Shown here: positions 45,849-55,441 of the stretch, piece by piece
Layout: each line of letters begins with the position of its first letter
How positions within the stretch are numbered: position 1 is the stretch's first letter
From: Phycisphaerales bacterium
GTDB lineage: Bacteria; Planctomycetota; Phycisphaerae; Phycisphaerales; UBA1924
DNA length: 64,000 nucleotides
Direction of reading: 5' to 3'
Assembly (NCBI GenBank): GCA_019744815.1
Contig: JAIEUA010000010.1
Span: 1 to 64,000, forward strand
The notes under the pieces: model-generated
What the model saw: only the letters and a program-made list of their open reading frames with translations
Told to the model about the DNA's origin: nothing
The model's database searches: none
Made by a program: the position numbers and the translations under genes

Positions 45849-48695
45849 GTGAACGAGTCTGACCGCCGCTCTCTCCGTCCGTCCGCCGCTCCCGCTGGGC
45901 CCTCACACGGGGGCGTGGGCTGGGGTCGTCTGGGATTCCTGATCGCTCTGGCCGGAATGGCGGCGGGCCTGGGCGTGGCGAACCCCGAGGTCGCGAACGA
46001 CCCGGCGGGCGCGCCGCCCGCGGCGGCGGGAGGCCCCCCGGCCGCGGCTGGCGCTCCGGCGAAGGCTCCCGATTTCCCGCCGTTCGAGAAGGCGATCGAA
46101 GGCCTGACCAGGGTGGTGAGCACGGCCGACGGCTCGAACCCGCTGTACGACCTGTACCGCGATGAGAAGACGGGCAAGCTGCTCGCGGTGCTGCCGGCGA
46201 ACTTTGAGTCGCAGCTCATGATGATCGCCTGCACCGTCACCGCCGGCGATTCGGAGGCCGGCGTTATGGGCCCGACCCACTACACCAAGTGGGAACGCTA
46301 CGACAAGCAGCTCGCGTTGATCGCGCCGGACTTCAGCGTCCGCACCAGCAGCGACGACAAGCAGCTGAAGGACTCGGTGAGCCAGCTCTACACCGGTCGC
46401 GTGCTGACGACGGTGCCGATCGTCTCGATGGCCCCTGGCAACCGGCCGGTCATCGACCTGGGCGCGATGGCGACCCGCGATGTGTCCAAGTTCTTCGGGA
46501 GCTCGGTCTACGCCGGCTACGGCCCGAGCTTGCCCGCGGTGAACCCCACGCTCACCAAGCTCACCAAGGCCAAGACCTTCCCGAAGAACGTGGTCATCGA
46601 GTACCAGGCGCCACGCCCCGACGGCCAGTTGGTGCGCTTTGCGTACTCGATCGGCGAACTGACCGGCACGCCCGGCTTCAAGCCCCGCAAGGCCAGTCCC
46701 AAGACGGGCTACTTCTACGACTTCTATCAGGACTTTGGCAAGACCACCAACAACGACATCACCGAGCGCTACATCAACCGCTGGTCGCTAGAGAAGGCCG
46801 ACCCGAAGCTGAAGGTCAGCCCGCCCAAGGAACCGATCGTCTGGTACATCGAGCACACCACGCCGCTGCGCTTCCGTCGCTATGTGCGTGAGGGCATCGA
46901 GATGTGGAACCAGGCGTACAGCGAGATCGGGTTCGACAACGCGGTGGTGGTGTACCAGCAGGACGCCACGACCGGCGCGAACATGGATAAGGACCCGGAG
47001 GACAGCCGCTACAACTTCTTCCGCTGGAACGCGAGCGAGAACGGCTACGCGATCGGGCCGAGCCGCACGAACCCGTTGACGGGCGAGATCCTTGACGCGG
47101 ATGTCGTGTGGCACCAGGGCCTGACCCGGGCGGTGCGGAGCATGGTGGAGAACTTCTCGCTGGCGATCGCCGAGCACGCGTTCAGCCCCGAGACGCTGCA
47201 GTGGCTGGAAGAGCAGCCGACGTGGGACCCGCGGCTGCGCCTGGTGGGCCCGGACCAGCGTGAGAAGATCCTGCGCGAGCGGGCGCTGCGTACCACCAAC
47301 CCGGAGCATGCGAAGGCCGCGGGCCGCAGCGAGTGGGCGCTCGCGTCGATGGCGGGCGGGGGCGCGTGCCGCATCGGCACGATGCTGTCGCTGGACATCG
47401 GCTTGGCCGACGCGGCGTTCGCGTCGGGAGCGGTGACGCCCAAGAGCCCCGACACGTTGGATGATCTGCCGGAGGAGTACCTGGGCCAGATGATCCGCTA
47501 CATCAGCGCCCACGAGGTCGGGCATTGCCTGGGCCTGCAGCACAACATGATCTCGAGCACGATCCGCTCGCTGAAGGACATCAATTCTCCGGGCTTCAGC
47601 GGCCCGACGGTCGGATCGGTGATGGAGTACGCCGCGGCGAACATCAACTACAACCTGGGCGAGGTCCAGGGGCCGTACGCGACGCCGGTGCTGGGCCCGT
47701 ACGACAAGTGGGTGATCGCCTACGGCTACGGCCCGGAAGACAAGCTGCCGGAGCTGCTGAAGAGAGCGGGCGAGCCTGATCTCGTGTATCAGGCCCAGTC
47801 CGCGATTTCGTTCGACGCCGACCCGCGGAACAACACCTGGGACCTCGGCGCCGACAACCTGCAGTTCGCCGAGAGCCGCCTGGGGCTCATCAAGGAAGTC
47901 CGGGCCAAGCTGCTGGACAAGATCGTGAAGGAAGGCGAGTCGTGGGCCGTGGCCCGGCGGCGGTACAACGCGACGCTGAACTCGCAGCTGCAGATGCTGT
48001 CGATCGCCTCGCGCTGGGTCGGCGGCTCGTTCCTCAACAACGACTCCAAGGGCGATCCGGGCGACCGCGCCCCGATCTCCGATGTCCCGGCGGAGAGCCA
48101 GCGTCGGGCCCTGAAGCTCATCATGGACAACGCGTTCGAGGACGCGTCGTTTGGACTCACGCCCGAGATCGTGCGGCACTTGAACAAGGAACACTTCTAC
48201 GACAACAACGAGCTCATCAGCGACTCGAGCTTCACGGTGCACGATTCGCTGGGCGCGGTGCAGTCGGTCGCGCTCACGATGATCATGAACCCGACCCGGC
48301 TGCGCCGGCTCTACGACAACGAGTTCCGCACCGCGGGCACCGACAACCTGATCACCATGAACGAGGTGGTCCGCACGGTGACTGACAACGTGTGGCGCGA
48401 GTACGCCAAGCCCAGCGGCTCGTTCAACGAGAAGTCGCCCATGGCCAGCTCGCTGCGGCGCAACCTGCAGCGCGAGCACCTGGAACGGCTCGTGACCTTG
48501 GCCCTTCTGCGGGACACCGGAAGCGCTTCGATCCGCGCGATCTCTTCGATCGCACGACTTGAACTGAAGCGGGTCGACACGCTCGCCGAGGGCGGCCTCA
48601 AGTCCTCGCCCGACGCCTACACCAAGGCCCACCTGGAGGACGCTCGCACCCGCATCGCCAAGACGCTCGACGCGTCGTACGTGCAGAGCCGCTGA
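45849..48695 (+). CDS. Large secreted zinc metalloprotease (metzincin-like, DUF5117 type)
   Basis: 948 residues from GTG 45849. An N-terminal basic region and hydrophobic helix (about 24-45, LGFLIALAGMAAGLGVA) act as signal or anchor, followed by a Pro/Ala-rich linker. The zinc site HEVGHCLGLQHN begins at residue 555 (His555, His559, His565), with a Met-turn in GSVMEY about 35 residues later, as in metzincins. The upstream ~400 residues match the DUF5117/5118 plan (FRRYVREGIEMWNQAYSEIGF). The C-terminal ~300 residues are helical. It probably acts in the periplasm or outside; the substrate is unknown. The terminator follows at 48724. Confidence 0.88.
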   Translation: MNESDRRSLRPSAAPAGPSHGGVGWGRLGFLIALAGMAAGLGVANPEVANDPAGAPPAAAGGPPAAAGAPAKAPDFPPFEKAIEGLTRVVSTADGSNPLYDLYRDEKTGKLLAVLPANFESQLMMIACTVTAGDSEAGVMGPTHYTKWERYDKQLALIAPDFSVRTSSDDKQLKDSVSQLYTGRVLTTVPIVSMAPGNRPVIDLGAMATRDVSKFFGSSVYAGYGPSLPAVNPTLTKLTKAKTFPKNVVIEYQAPRPDGQLVRFAYSIGELTGTPGFKPRKASPKTGYFYDFYQDFGKTTNNDITERYINRWSLEKADPKLKVSPPKEPIVWYIEHTTPLRFRRYVREGIEMWNQAYSEIGFDNAVVVYQQDATTGANMDKDPEDSRYNFFRWNASENGYAIGPSRTNPLTGEILDADVVWHQGLTRAVRSMVENFSLAIAEHAFSPETLQWLEEQPTWDPRLRLVGPDQREKILRERALRTTNPEHAKAAGRSEWALASMAGGGACRIGTMLSLDIGLADAAFASGAVTPKSPDTLDDLPEEYLGQMIRYISAHEVGHCLGLQHNMISSTIRSLKDINSPGFSGPTVGSVMEYAAANINYNLGEVQGPYATPVLGPYDKWVIAYGYGPEDKLPELLKRAGEPDLVYQAQSAISFDADPRNNTWDLGADNLQFAESRLGLIKEVRAKLLDKIVKEGESWAVARRRYNATLNSQLQMLSIASRWVGGSFLNNDSKGDPGDRAPISDVPAESQRRALKLIMDNAFEDASFGLTPEIVRHLNKEHFYDNNELISDSSFTVHDSLGAVQSVALTMIMNPTRLRRLYDNEFRTAGTDNLITMNEVVRTVTDNVWREYAKPSGSFNEKSPMASSLRRNLQREHLERLVTLALLRDTGSASIRAISSIARLELKRVDTLAEGGLKSSPDAYTKAHLEDARTRIAKTLDASYVQSR

Positions 48696-48723
48696 GACCC
48701 GCTGCCATTCCAGTGTTTCGAGA

Positions 48724-48752
48724 AAGCCCGGCCTATGGCCGGGCTTTTTTCT
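48724..48752 (+). terminator. Rho-independent terminator after the metalloprotease
   Basis: AAGCCCGGCC-TAT-GGCCGGGCTT followed by TTTTCTT. Confidence 0.85.
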
Positions 48753-48884
48753 TGCGGGTTCTTGGGGTACCGGTGAGCAGACTTTGCGCAGGGCCCGGAC
48801 ACCGGGCTTGCTCCATGATCTTGAGTCGGGCCCTGCGGCGGCGATCATCGCCCCGAGCGTCGATTCCCACTACCCTAGTCCAGA

Positions 48885-50693
48885 ATGCGATTCGCTCTGG
48901 CCCAGACCAACCCGACGATCGGCTCACTCCAAGCCAACGCCGCGTCGATCGCGACCATGATCGACAAGGCACGCGATCTGGAGGCGGACTGCGTGCTCTT
49001 CCCGGAGCTCGCGGTGTGCGGCTATCCGCCCAAGGACTTGCTGCTGCAGGGCGGGTTCTTGGACGCCTGCGAAGAGGCCGCGGACCGAATCGCGGCGGAG
49101 CACTCTCGCGACATCACGATCATTCTCGGCGTGCCTCGATCAGTGCGCGATTCGTCGGGTCGTCGGGTTGGGATTGTGAACTCGCTCGTGGCGTACCGGG
49201 ATGCGACTCGGCTCGCGGCTTACGACAAGCGGCTGCTGCCGACGTATGACGTGTTCGACGAGGATCGGTACTTCACTCCCGGGTCTCGGGCCGTGACGAT
49301 CGACGTCCCCGGTCGCGCGGGCATGGTGCGGCTGGGGCTGGCGATCTGCGAGGACCTGTGGCGTGGCGAGGACGCGGGCTTCGCTGCCCGCTACGCCGAC
49401 GGGCCGGACCCGATCGACGAGCTCGCGGGGCTCGGCTGTCGCGCCATCCTGTCGGCCTCTGCCAGTCCGTTTGTGCTGGGCAAGGGCGAGCGGCACGTGG
49501 CGATCCTCCAGAAGCACGCCCAGAAGCACAATCTCCACGTCGTAAGCGTGAACCAGGTGGGCGGGAACGACGATCTGATTTTCGACGGCCGCTCCTGCGT
49601 GGTCGGGCCCGATGGCCGCGTGATCACGCGTGCCCCGGCGTTCGAGACGGCGCTGGTGTGCGTCGATCTGCCGCTCACGCAGAGCAAGACGGGCGTGGTC
49701 TCGACGATCACGGCGCCGGATCGCACCGCGGCGGCGATCTCTGCCGCCCGCCTCGCGGGCGCGGGCCACCGGCACGACGAAGCGATCTCGGACGACGAGC
49801 AGTTGTTCCACGCGCTGGTGCTGGGCGTCCGCGACTACCTCGGCAAGACCGGCTTCAAGTCGGCGCTGCTGGGGCTCTCGGGCGGCATCGACAGCGCGGT
49901 GACCGCGGCGATCGCGGCGGCCGCTCTGGGTTCGGGCAACGTGCTGGGCGTCAGCCTGCCCGGGCCGTACTCGAGCGAGCACAGCAAGGCCGATGCGTAC
50001 GACCTCGCGCAGCGGCTGGGGATGCGCTGCATCACGATCCCGATCGGGCCGTCCTTCGATGGCGCGGTGGCGGCGATCGACCCGGCCATGAAGGCGCTCA
50101 ACACAGCAACGCTGGGCGAGAAGCTGCCCGATCTCGCGGAGGAGAACCTGCAGTCTCGTCTCCGCGGCACGATTCTCATGGCGCTGTCGAACCGCACCGG
50201 CGCGATCGTGCTAACCACGGGCAACAAGTCCGAACTCGCGGTGGGCTACTGCACGCTCTACGGCGACATGAACGGCGGGCTGGCGGTGCTGTCGGATGTG
50301 ACCAAGCACTGGGTCTACCGGCTCGCGCGGTTCATGAACGAGCAGCATACGCGATTGGGGTTTGCGAAGCCCCCGATCCCCGCGGGCAGCATCGAGAAGG
50401 CGCCCAGCGCGGAGCTGCGGCCCAATCAGACCGATCAGGATTCTCTGCCGGCGTACGACGTCCTCGACGAGATCCTGTCACGCTATGTGGAACGGCACGA
50501 GAACGCGTCGCAGATTATCGCGGCGTGCGCTGGCCGAGCGGGATTTGATGATGCGACCGTGCGCCGGGTCATCCGGCTGACGGACCTGAGCGAGTACAAG
50601 CGTCGGCAGGCGGCGACGGGACTGAAGGTGACGGGGGTGGCGTTTGGCACCGGACGGCGCATGCCGATTGCGCAAGGCTGGAAGAGCCCCTGA
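48885..50693 (+). CDS. nadE: Glutamine-dependent NAD+ synthetase
   Basis: 602 residues. The N-terminal nitrilase-type glutaminase has its triad Glu41 (LFPELAVCGYP), Lys115 (AYDKRLLPTYDVF) and Cys155 (LAICEDLW). The C-terminal synthetase has the ATP pyrophosphatase loop SGGIDS (332-337), TTGNKSELAVGYCTLYGDMNGG and IEKAPSAELRPNQTDQDSLP. It amidates deamido-NAD using glutamine as the nitrogen source. Length and domain order match bacterial two-domain NadE. Confidence 0.95.
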   Translation: MRFALAQTNPTIGSLQANAASIATMIDKARDLEADCVLFPELAVCGYPPKDLLLQGGFLDACEEAADRIAAEHSRDITIILGVPRSVRDSSGRRVGIVNSLVAYRDATRLAAYDKRLLPTYDVFDEDRYFTPGSRAVTIDVPGRAGMVRLGLAICEDLWRGEDAGFAARYADGPDPIDELAGLGCRAILSASASPFVLGKGERHVAILQKHAQKHNLHVVSVNQVGGNDDLIFDGRSCVVGPDGRVITRAPAFETALVCVDLPLTQSKTGVVSTITAPDRTAAAISAARLAGAGHRHDEAISDDEQLFHALVLGVRDYLGKTGFKSALLGLSGGIDSAVTAAIAAAALGSGNVLGVSLPGPYSSEHSKADAYDLAQRLGMRCITIPIGPSFDGAVAAIDPAMKALNTATLGEKLPDLAEENLQSRLRGTILMALSNRTGAIVLTTGNKSELAVGYCTLYGDMNGGLAVLSDVTKHWVYRLARFMNEQHTRLGFAKPPIPAGSIEKAPSAELRPNQTDQDSLPAYDVLDEILSRYVERHENASQIIAACAGRAGFDDATVRRVIRLTDLSEYKRRQAATGLKVTGVAFGTGRRMPIAQGWKSP

Positions 50694-50749
50694 TTTCTGC
50701 TGGTCCTTTGCAAGATTCGTGGAATTGTGGTTTGAGGTTCCAATTCTCC

Positions 50750-50778
50750 TTGCGACTTCTTGGACCGTGCGGTACGGT
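50750..50778 (+). promoter_or_regulatory. Predicted promoter of the first dockerin-type gene
   Basis: TTGCGA (50750-50755), 17-base spacer, TACGGT (50773-50778). Transcription would begin near 50785, 26 bases before the ATG. Confidence 0.4.
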
Positions 50779-50810
50779 GAGGTCTCTTGTGGGATTGGAG
50801 GCTTTGCACA

Positions 50811-51920
50811 ATGTTTTTCACTCGTACCGCCGTGCTGTCGCTTGCCGCGACGGGGTCGCTCGCAACCGCTACCGACGCCGCTTGGGGCCTTCGATTTGAG
50901 GTCAGCAAGGACGGTACTACCTGGTCTCCGTCGGTCAACGTGATCGAGGGAGAGACCGTGTTCTTTCGCATGAGCTCGTACTTCACTCCACCGACGCCGG
51001 TGTCGAGCACGGCGAGCAACGTGACGACCAACGGCAACGCCATCGCGTGGTACCGCTTCGTGGGCCGCACCATCGTCGATGGCCTCGTCGCGGGCGAGTC
51101 CATCCAGAACATGGTTCGCCTCTCGCCGGCAGGCGGGACCCAACTGCTTGTGGTCAACGGAAACATCATCGGCGGCACGGACACTCGCAGCTTTGCATCC
51201 CAGATTCTGTTCACGAATGTCCTCGCAACCTTGGTCAACAATCCCCAGACCTCATCGCTCATTTACAAAGGTCAGATTGTTCTCAATGCTGACCCGCAGC
51301 AGCGCGACATCGTGATCCGGAACTTCGTGTTTGGCGCGGCGAGCACACCGGGATTGCAGTACTTTCTGAGCACGGCCGACGGCAAAGTCGGCCCCCCCAC
51401 CGCCGCCGCGGGAGGTCGCACCGATCTCATCGCCACGATCCACGTCAATCCCGGCCCGTGCGACCCCATCAGCGTCAACAGCGTCACCCTCGATTCCGAG
51501 GGCCTGCTCGACCAACCGATCATCATCACCGCCGATGTGTCCGCTGCGGCCGATCGCTTCCTCTGGCATCACAATGGTGTCCCGATGGCGAATGACAGCC
51601 GGATCTCGGGCGTCACAACCAAGGTGCTGACCATTCTGCACCCCAACGCGATCGATTCCGGCTCGTACACGCTCCGCTCGCGTTCGAACTGCGGCGAGCT
51701 CTTCACCGCGGCGGTCGATGTCTCCATCCCGTGCACGGCCGATCTGAACTCCGACGCCTTCGTGAACGATACCGATTTCGTCATCTTCGCGCTTGCGTAC
51801 GCCTCGCTGAACTGCCCGCCCGGGCCGTGCCCCGCGGACCTGAACGCCGACGGCGTGGTCGACGACCTGGACTTCCCGTCCTTTGCTTCCCAGTACAACG
51901 CGTTGCTGTGCGTGCCTTGA
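50811..51920 (+). CDS. Secreted protein with Ig-like domain and tandem dockerin-like repeats
   Basis: 369 residues from ATG 50811. Signal peptide FFTRTAVLSLAATGSLATATDA. Residues 24-225 form a beta-rich domain opening WGLRFEVSKDGTTWSPS. Then an Ig-like segment (about 225-305, FLWHHNGVPMAND...SGSYTLRSR). The C-terminus has two calcium-loop repeats, ADLNSDAFVNDTDFVIFALAY and ADLNADGVVDDLDFPSFASQY. Such dockerin-like ends are typical of planctomycete exported proteins; partner and function are unknown. A homologous gene follows after 36 bases. Confidence 0.85.
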   Translation: MFFTRTAVLSLAATGSLATATDAAWGLRFEVSKDGTTWSPSVNVIEGETVFFRMSSYFTPPTPVSSTASNVTTNGNAIAWYRFVGRTIVDGLVAGESIQNMVRLSPAGGTQLLVVNGNIIGGTDTRSFASQILFTNVLATLVNNPQTSSLIYKGQIVLNADPQQRDIVIRNFVFGAASTPGLQYFLSTADGKVGPPTAAAGGRTDLIATIHVNPGPCDPISVNSVTLDSEGLLDQPIIITADVSAAADRFLWHHNGVPMANDSRISGVTTKVLTILHPNAIDSGSYTLRSRSNCGELFTAAVDVSIPCTADLNSDAFVNDTDFVIFALAYASLNCPPGPCPADLNADGVVDDLDFPSFASQYNALLCVP

Positions 51921-51956
51921 GTTTCTGCCGTTGGTCGCTCGATTCGATCACTCGGA

Positions 51957-53054
51957 GTGCCCGCCATTCGAACTCGCATCTGGATCACCCTCTCGCTTCT
52001 GCTCGGCCCTGGGGTGTGTGCCGCGGGCACCTATGGCATGCGCTACGAGGTCTCGAAGGACGGCAACGTCTGGGCAACATCCATCAGCGCTCCTCCCGAT
52101 TCGCTGATCAAGTTCCGGGTGAGCGCGTACTTCTCCGATGGTACGAAGATTCTGACTGCCGACGGCCTTGGAAACGCGATCGTGGCTTCCCGCTTCACTG
52201 GCTCCCAAAGGGTGGCCGGCCGCGTTGACGGCGATGTGATCCAGAACTTGGTCCGTACCGCTTCGACGGGCAACCCGGCCCTGCTCACGGTCAATAACGC
52301 CTCCGGGGTCATCGGAACCACGGCTGTTACTTCGTTTGCCAGCCAACTGATCGCCAGTTTGGCGCCGTTTGCCGAGGCGCCGGAGTTCACGTTCCAGATA
52401 TTGCGTGGCGAGATCCGGATCGGGCCGAGTCTTGAGCCTCGGGTCCTGACGATCCAGAACAACACTTTCGGCAGCGGGGCGACCCCCGGGCTCACGTTCT
52501 ATCACTCGGCGTCGATTGAGAACAAACAGTCGGCCGCTCCCACGGCGGACAACACCCGCGAGGATCAGATCGCCACGATCACGGTCCTGGGGAGCGGCTG
52601 CCCGTCGCCTGGATACGAGAGCTTCACCGGCACGGCGACGGCCCAGCCCGCGGTGCCCGCGGTGTTCACGGTGACCAGCACCGCGGGGATGTCGTACGAG
52701 TGGTACAAGAACGGTGTGCTGCTGACCAACACGGATCGGTACGCGGGGCTTTTCACCTCGTCGCTGAAGATCCCGCAGCCGCTTCCGTCCGACGCGGGGA
52801 GCTACCGGTGCCGGGTGTACTCGCTGTGCTTCACGTACTCGACGACGTTTGCGCTGCCGCTGACGATCACGTGCGGAGCGGATCTTTCGCGGGACGGCTT
52901 CGTCGACGACTCGGACTTCCAGGTCTTTGTGGCGGCGTATGACGCGTTCGTTTGCTCCGGGGCGTGTGCGGCGGATCTGAACACTGATGGGTTTGTCGAC
53001 GATCTCGATTTCTCGCTCTTCACAGTTCAGTACGACGCGGTCCTGTGTCCGTAA
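51957..53054 (+). CDS. Paralog of the preceding Ig/dockerin-type secreted protein
   Basis: 365 residues from a GTG. Signal peptide (IWITLSLLLGPGVCAAG). The N-domain repeats the neighbour's plan (YGMRYEVSKDGNVWATS; GVIGTTAVTSFASQL versus NIIGGTDTRSFASQI). The Ig-like segment (YEWYKNGVLLTN...DAGSYRCRVYS) and two dockerin-like loops (ADLSRDGFVDDSDFQVF, ADLNTDGFVDDLDFSLF) follow. Clearly a tandem duplication. The paralogs have diverged well beyond synonymous change, so the duplication is old. Confidence 0.85.
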   Translation: MPAIRTRIWITLSLLLGPGVCAAGTYGMRYEVSKDGNVWATSISAPPDSLIKFRVSAYFSDGTKILTADGLGNAIVASRFTGSQRVAGRVDGDVIQNLVRTASTGNPALLTVNNASGVIGTTAVTSFASQLIASLAPFAEAPEFTFQILRGEIRIGPSLEPRVLTIQNNTFGSGATPGLTFYHSASIENKQSAAPTADNTREDQIATITVLGSGCPSPGYESFTGTATAQPAVPAVFTVTSTAGMSYEWYKNGVLLTNTDRYAGLFTSSLKIPQPLPSDAGSYRCRVYSLCFTYSTTFALPLTITCGADLSRDGFVDDSDFQVFVAAYDAFVCSGACAADLNTDGFVDDLDFSLFTVQYDAVLCP

Positions 53055-53131
53055 CAGCGGGTTGCGGCGGATGCACCGAATTGGTACCTTTTCGTCGGCG
53101 GCACAGAAAGTGCCGTCGACGGAGCATCTGC

Positions 53132-53761
53132 ATGGCCGCAAACAAATACGCCGTCGAATCGATCGGCACGTTCTTTCTCGTGACCGCGATCGGCATGTCC
53201 ACGATCGATCCCGGCGGGGCGGGTGCCTTCGCGCCGGTGGCGATCGCGGCGACCCTGATCGCGATGATCTACGCCGGGGGGCACATCTCTGGGGCCCACT
53301 ACAACCCCGCGGTCACCGCCGCAGTCACAATCCGAGGCAAGTGCTTCGTGGCGGACGCGATCCCGTACATCGTGGCGCAGTGCGTCGGAGCCGCGGCGGC
53401 GGCGTTTCTGGTGCTGTTCCTCAAGGGGGGGGTCAAGATCGAACCCAAGACGTTCGTGCCCATCCCAGCGCTCGTGGGCGAGGCTTTGTTCACGTTCGCT
53501 CTGGCATTTGTGGTGCTCAACGTCGCGACGGCGAAGGCGAACGCCAACAACTCGCACTACGGCGTCGCGATCGGCCTGGTCGTGCTCGCGGGCGCGCTCT
53601 GCGTGGGGCCGATCTCCGGCGGGGTGTTCAATCCGGCGGTGACCCTTGCCCTGGGCCTGTGGGGCGCGGTGCACTGGCCTGATCTCGGGCCGCATTTGTT
53701 CGGTCAGTTCGCCGGAGCCGTGCTGGCGGCAATCGCATTCAAGATATTTGTCAAGGAGTAG
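53132..53761 (+). CDS. Aquaporin / MIP-family channel
   Basis: 209 residues from ATG 53132. Six membrane helices and both NPA boxes (HYNPAVTAAV, about 65-74, and FNPAVTLALG near 168). Around the selectivity filter the AHYNPAV and SGGVFNPAV contexts fit small water channels. No N-terminal extension is needed; the frame is open to 53045. It is shorter than E. coli AqpZ (231). Glycerol transport cannot be excluded. Confidence 0.88.
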   Translation: MAANKYAVESIGTFFLVTAIGMSTIDPGGAGAFAPVAIAATLIAMIYAGGHISGAHYNPAVTAAVTIRGKCFVADAIPYIVAQCVGAAAAAFLVLFLKGGVKIEPKTFVPIPALVGEALFTFALAFVVLNVATAKANANNSHYGVAIGLVVLAGALCVGPISGGVFNPAVTLALGLWGAVHWPDLGPHLFGQFAGAVLAAIAFKIFVKE

Positions 53762-53796
53762 GCCGAGGCCGCGCGGCTGGAGCCGGGAGTCTGTGC

Positions 53797-53988
53797 ATGT
53801 CACGCTGTCCGTACTGCTCTTGGCCGCTCGAACTGGTGCGCGTGCACGGCCACGACCAGTGCCGTCGCTGCCGCGTGAACGTGCACCCGTGCTGCAGCGG
53901 CGAACAGTGCGAGGCGTGGAGCGTACCGATGGAGCCGGAAATCGGAAAGGACCAGCCGACTGTTACGGAGAGCCGTGGGCGGGCGTGA
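53797..53988 (+). CDS. Small zinc-ribbon protein
   Basis: 63 residues. Cysteines are spaced as CPYC...CRRC...HPCCSGEQC, enough to bind one or two zinc ions. GGGAG lies upstream of the ATG. The function is unknown. It sits 35 bases after the aquaporin gene on the same strand. Confidence 0.6.
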   Translation: MSRCPYCSWPLELVRVHGHDQCRRCRVNVHPCCSGEQCEAWSVPMEPEIGKDQPTVTESRGRA

Positions 53989-54041
53989 GCAACGCCCCCG
54001 CCCCGAACCTCCGGGATTCATGAGTTGAGATTTGAGGCCCC

Positions 54042-54788
54042 ATGCCCTTCACCATCTACAACCTGCTCGCGTTCAAGAACCAGCCCGATCTGAAGGCCGA
54101 GGGGCTGGAACCGGTGTCGTGGTACAGCCGCGGCGGGTTTGATCCGGTCTCGGTCGGCAAGTGGGCGAGCGAGCAGAACTCAGAGCTGCTCATCGTCGAC
54201 TTTGAGGCCTTGTGCTCGGACGTGCGGGTGCAGGCCGCGGAGTGTGTGGCCCAGGGGCACGCGCAGCGGATCGAGTCGATCAAGGCGGCCAAGCGCGACA
54301 AGAAGGTGAAGTCGGCCCAGGTGGGCACCTACGCCGTGTGCCCGACGAGCGACTACTGGACACCGGTGATGCCCAGCGAGGAGAAGCTTCTCGCGTGGCG
54401 GGGCAGCAACCGCTTCAACTCCGTGCTCGCCGACGAGCTCGATGTCATCTGTCCTTCGCTGTACGCGTTCTACGACGATGCGAAGGGCTACGAGAAGTAC
54501 GCGCTTGCGAACATCGAAGAGGCGAACACGTACGGCAAGCCGGTGATCCCGTTCATCTGCCCGCACTACCACCACAGCAACAAGGAGACGCGGAACAAGA
54601 TGATCCCGTACTTCGGGCGCATCTTGGACATCTGCCGCGAGAGGTGCGACAGCGTGATCCTGTGGGGCGGCTGGTGGTTCGGTCCCAAGGACATGGGGCA
54701 GCCGGGCGAGTCGGGGCATCCCTGGCCGTGGGAGGCGGACTTCGCGTGGCTCAAGGAAGTGCGGCGGGTGATGAAGACGCTGCGCTAA
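54042..54788 (+). CDS. Conserved hypothetical protein, TIM-barrel glycosidase-like
   Basis: 248 residues, no signal peptide. It alternates strands and helices in a TIM-barrel cadence, with strand-end segments LLIVDFEALCSDV, ICPSLYAFYDD, PVIPFICPHYHHS and VILWGGWWFGP. The pattern recalls hyaluronidase-like or GH-type barrels, but catalytic acids are not certain. The stop overlaps the stop of the convergent gene. Confidence 0.6.
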   Translation: MPFTIYNLLAFKNQPDLKAEGLEPVSWYSRGGFDPVSVGKWASEQNSELLIVDFEALCSDVRVQAAECVAQGHAQRIESIKAAKRDKKVKSAQVGTYAVCPTSDYWTPVMPSEEKLLAWRGSNRFNSVLADELDVICPSLYAFYDDAKGYEKYALANIEEANTYGKPVIPFICPHYHHSNKETRNKMIPYFGRILDICRERCDSVILWGGWWFGPKDMGQPGESGHPWPWEADFAWLKEVRRVMKTLR

Positions 54789-55396
54789 TCCCCGCGCCCT
54801 CCCTTGACGTTCCGAACCAGCCACTCGGCCACGAGTACGTTCGGCACCCAACTCGTCCAAGCCAGCCAGTGATAGAACTGCTCGATGCGGACGCCAGTGG
54901 ACGCGACGCCGACCAGTTGCACCCGCAGGACCACCGCTGCAAAGGTCAGCGCGAAGTTTCGCACCATCCACGCCCGATGCGCCGCAAAGTCACGGCGCCG
55001 CGCCGCCGCGTACGCGAGCCACGCCGTCCACAGCCAGACCACCGCCAGCACCACGAAACCGCTGTGAGCGATCCACCCGCCGAAGGAGTGAAACGCCATG
55101 TACATGCCGGCAAGTCCGCCCGGCAGCACCCCGAGTGCGAGGTACGCTTTGCCCAGCGTGCGATGTACCGCTGGTGCCCTGCTCCGCAGCCCACCGACAA
55201 ACTGCAGCGGCCCGATCAAGAGCGCGATCGCCGAGCCAAAGACGTGGGTGAGAATGCCCCAGGGCTCGCGCTGATACACGTCCATCATCGCCGGGTGGAC
55301 GGTCGAGCCCGCCGGCCGCACGCCGTACGCAAAGGCCGCGTAGCCCACAACGCCCCAGGCACTCAGTGCCACGATCCACCATCCAACGGTTCTCAT
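54785..55396 (-). CDS. DUF2306-type membrane protein
   Basis: 203 residues from ATG 55396. Four to six membrane helices (WIVALSAWGVVGYAAFAYGV; HVFGSAIALLIGPLQFVGGL; LALGVLPGGLAGMYMAF; SGFVVLAVVWLWTAWLAYAA). The HR.LGKAY and AHRAWMVRNFALTFAAVVLR motifs, with paired His/Arg, are typical of DUF2306, a family related to heme or quinone-linked membrane proteins. The function is unknown. Confidence 0.8.
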   Translation of the reverse strand: MRTVGWWIVALSAWGVVGYAAFAYGVRPAGSTVHPAMMDVYQREPWGILTHVFGSAIALLIGPLQFVGGLRSRAPAVHRTLGKAYLALGVLPGGLAGMYMAFHSFGGWIAHSGFVVLAVVWLWTAWLAYAAARRRDFAAHRAWMVRNFALTFAAVVLRVQLVGVASTGVRIEQFYHWLAWTSWVPNVLVAEWLVRNVKGGRGD

Positions 55397-55441
55397 CGGC
55401 CCGCCTCGCAATTCTCTCGGCTGATACCCAACCATCTCGAC

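Noticed and set aside
53045-53131. N-terminal extension of the aquaporin from 53045
   Set aside because: It is Arg/Cys-rich and overlaps the end of the previous gene; the ATG at 53132 begins directly before the first membrane helix.
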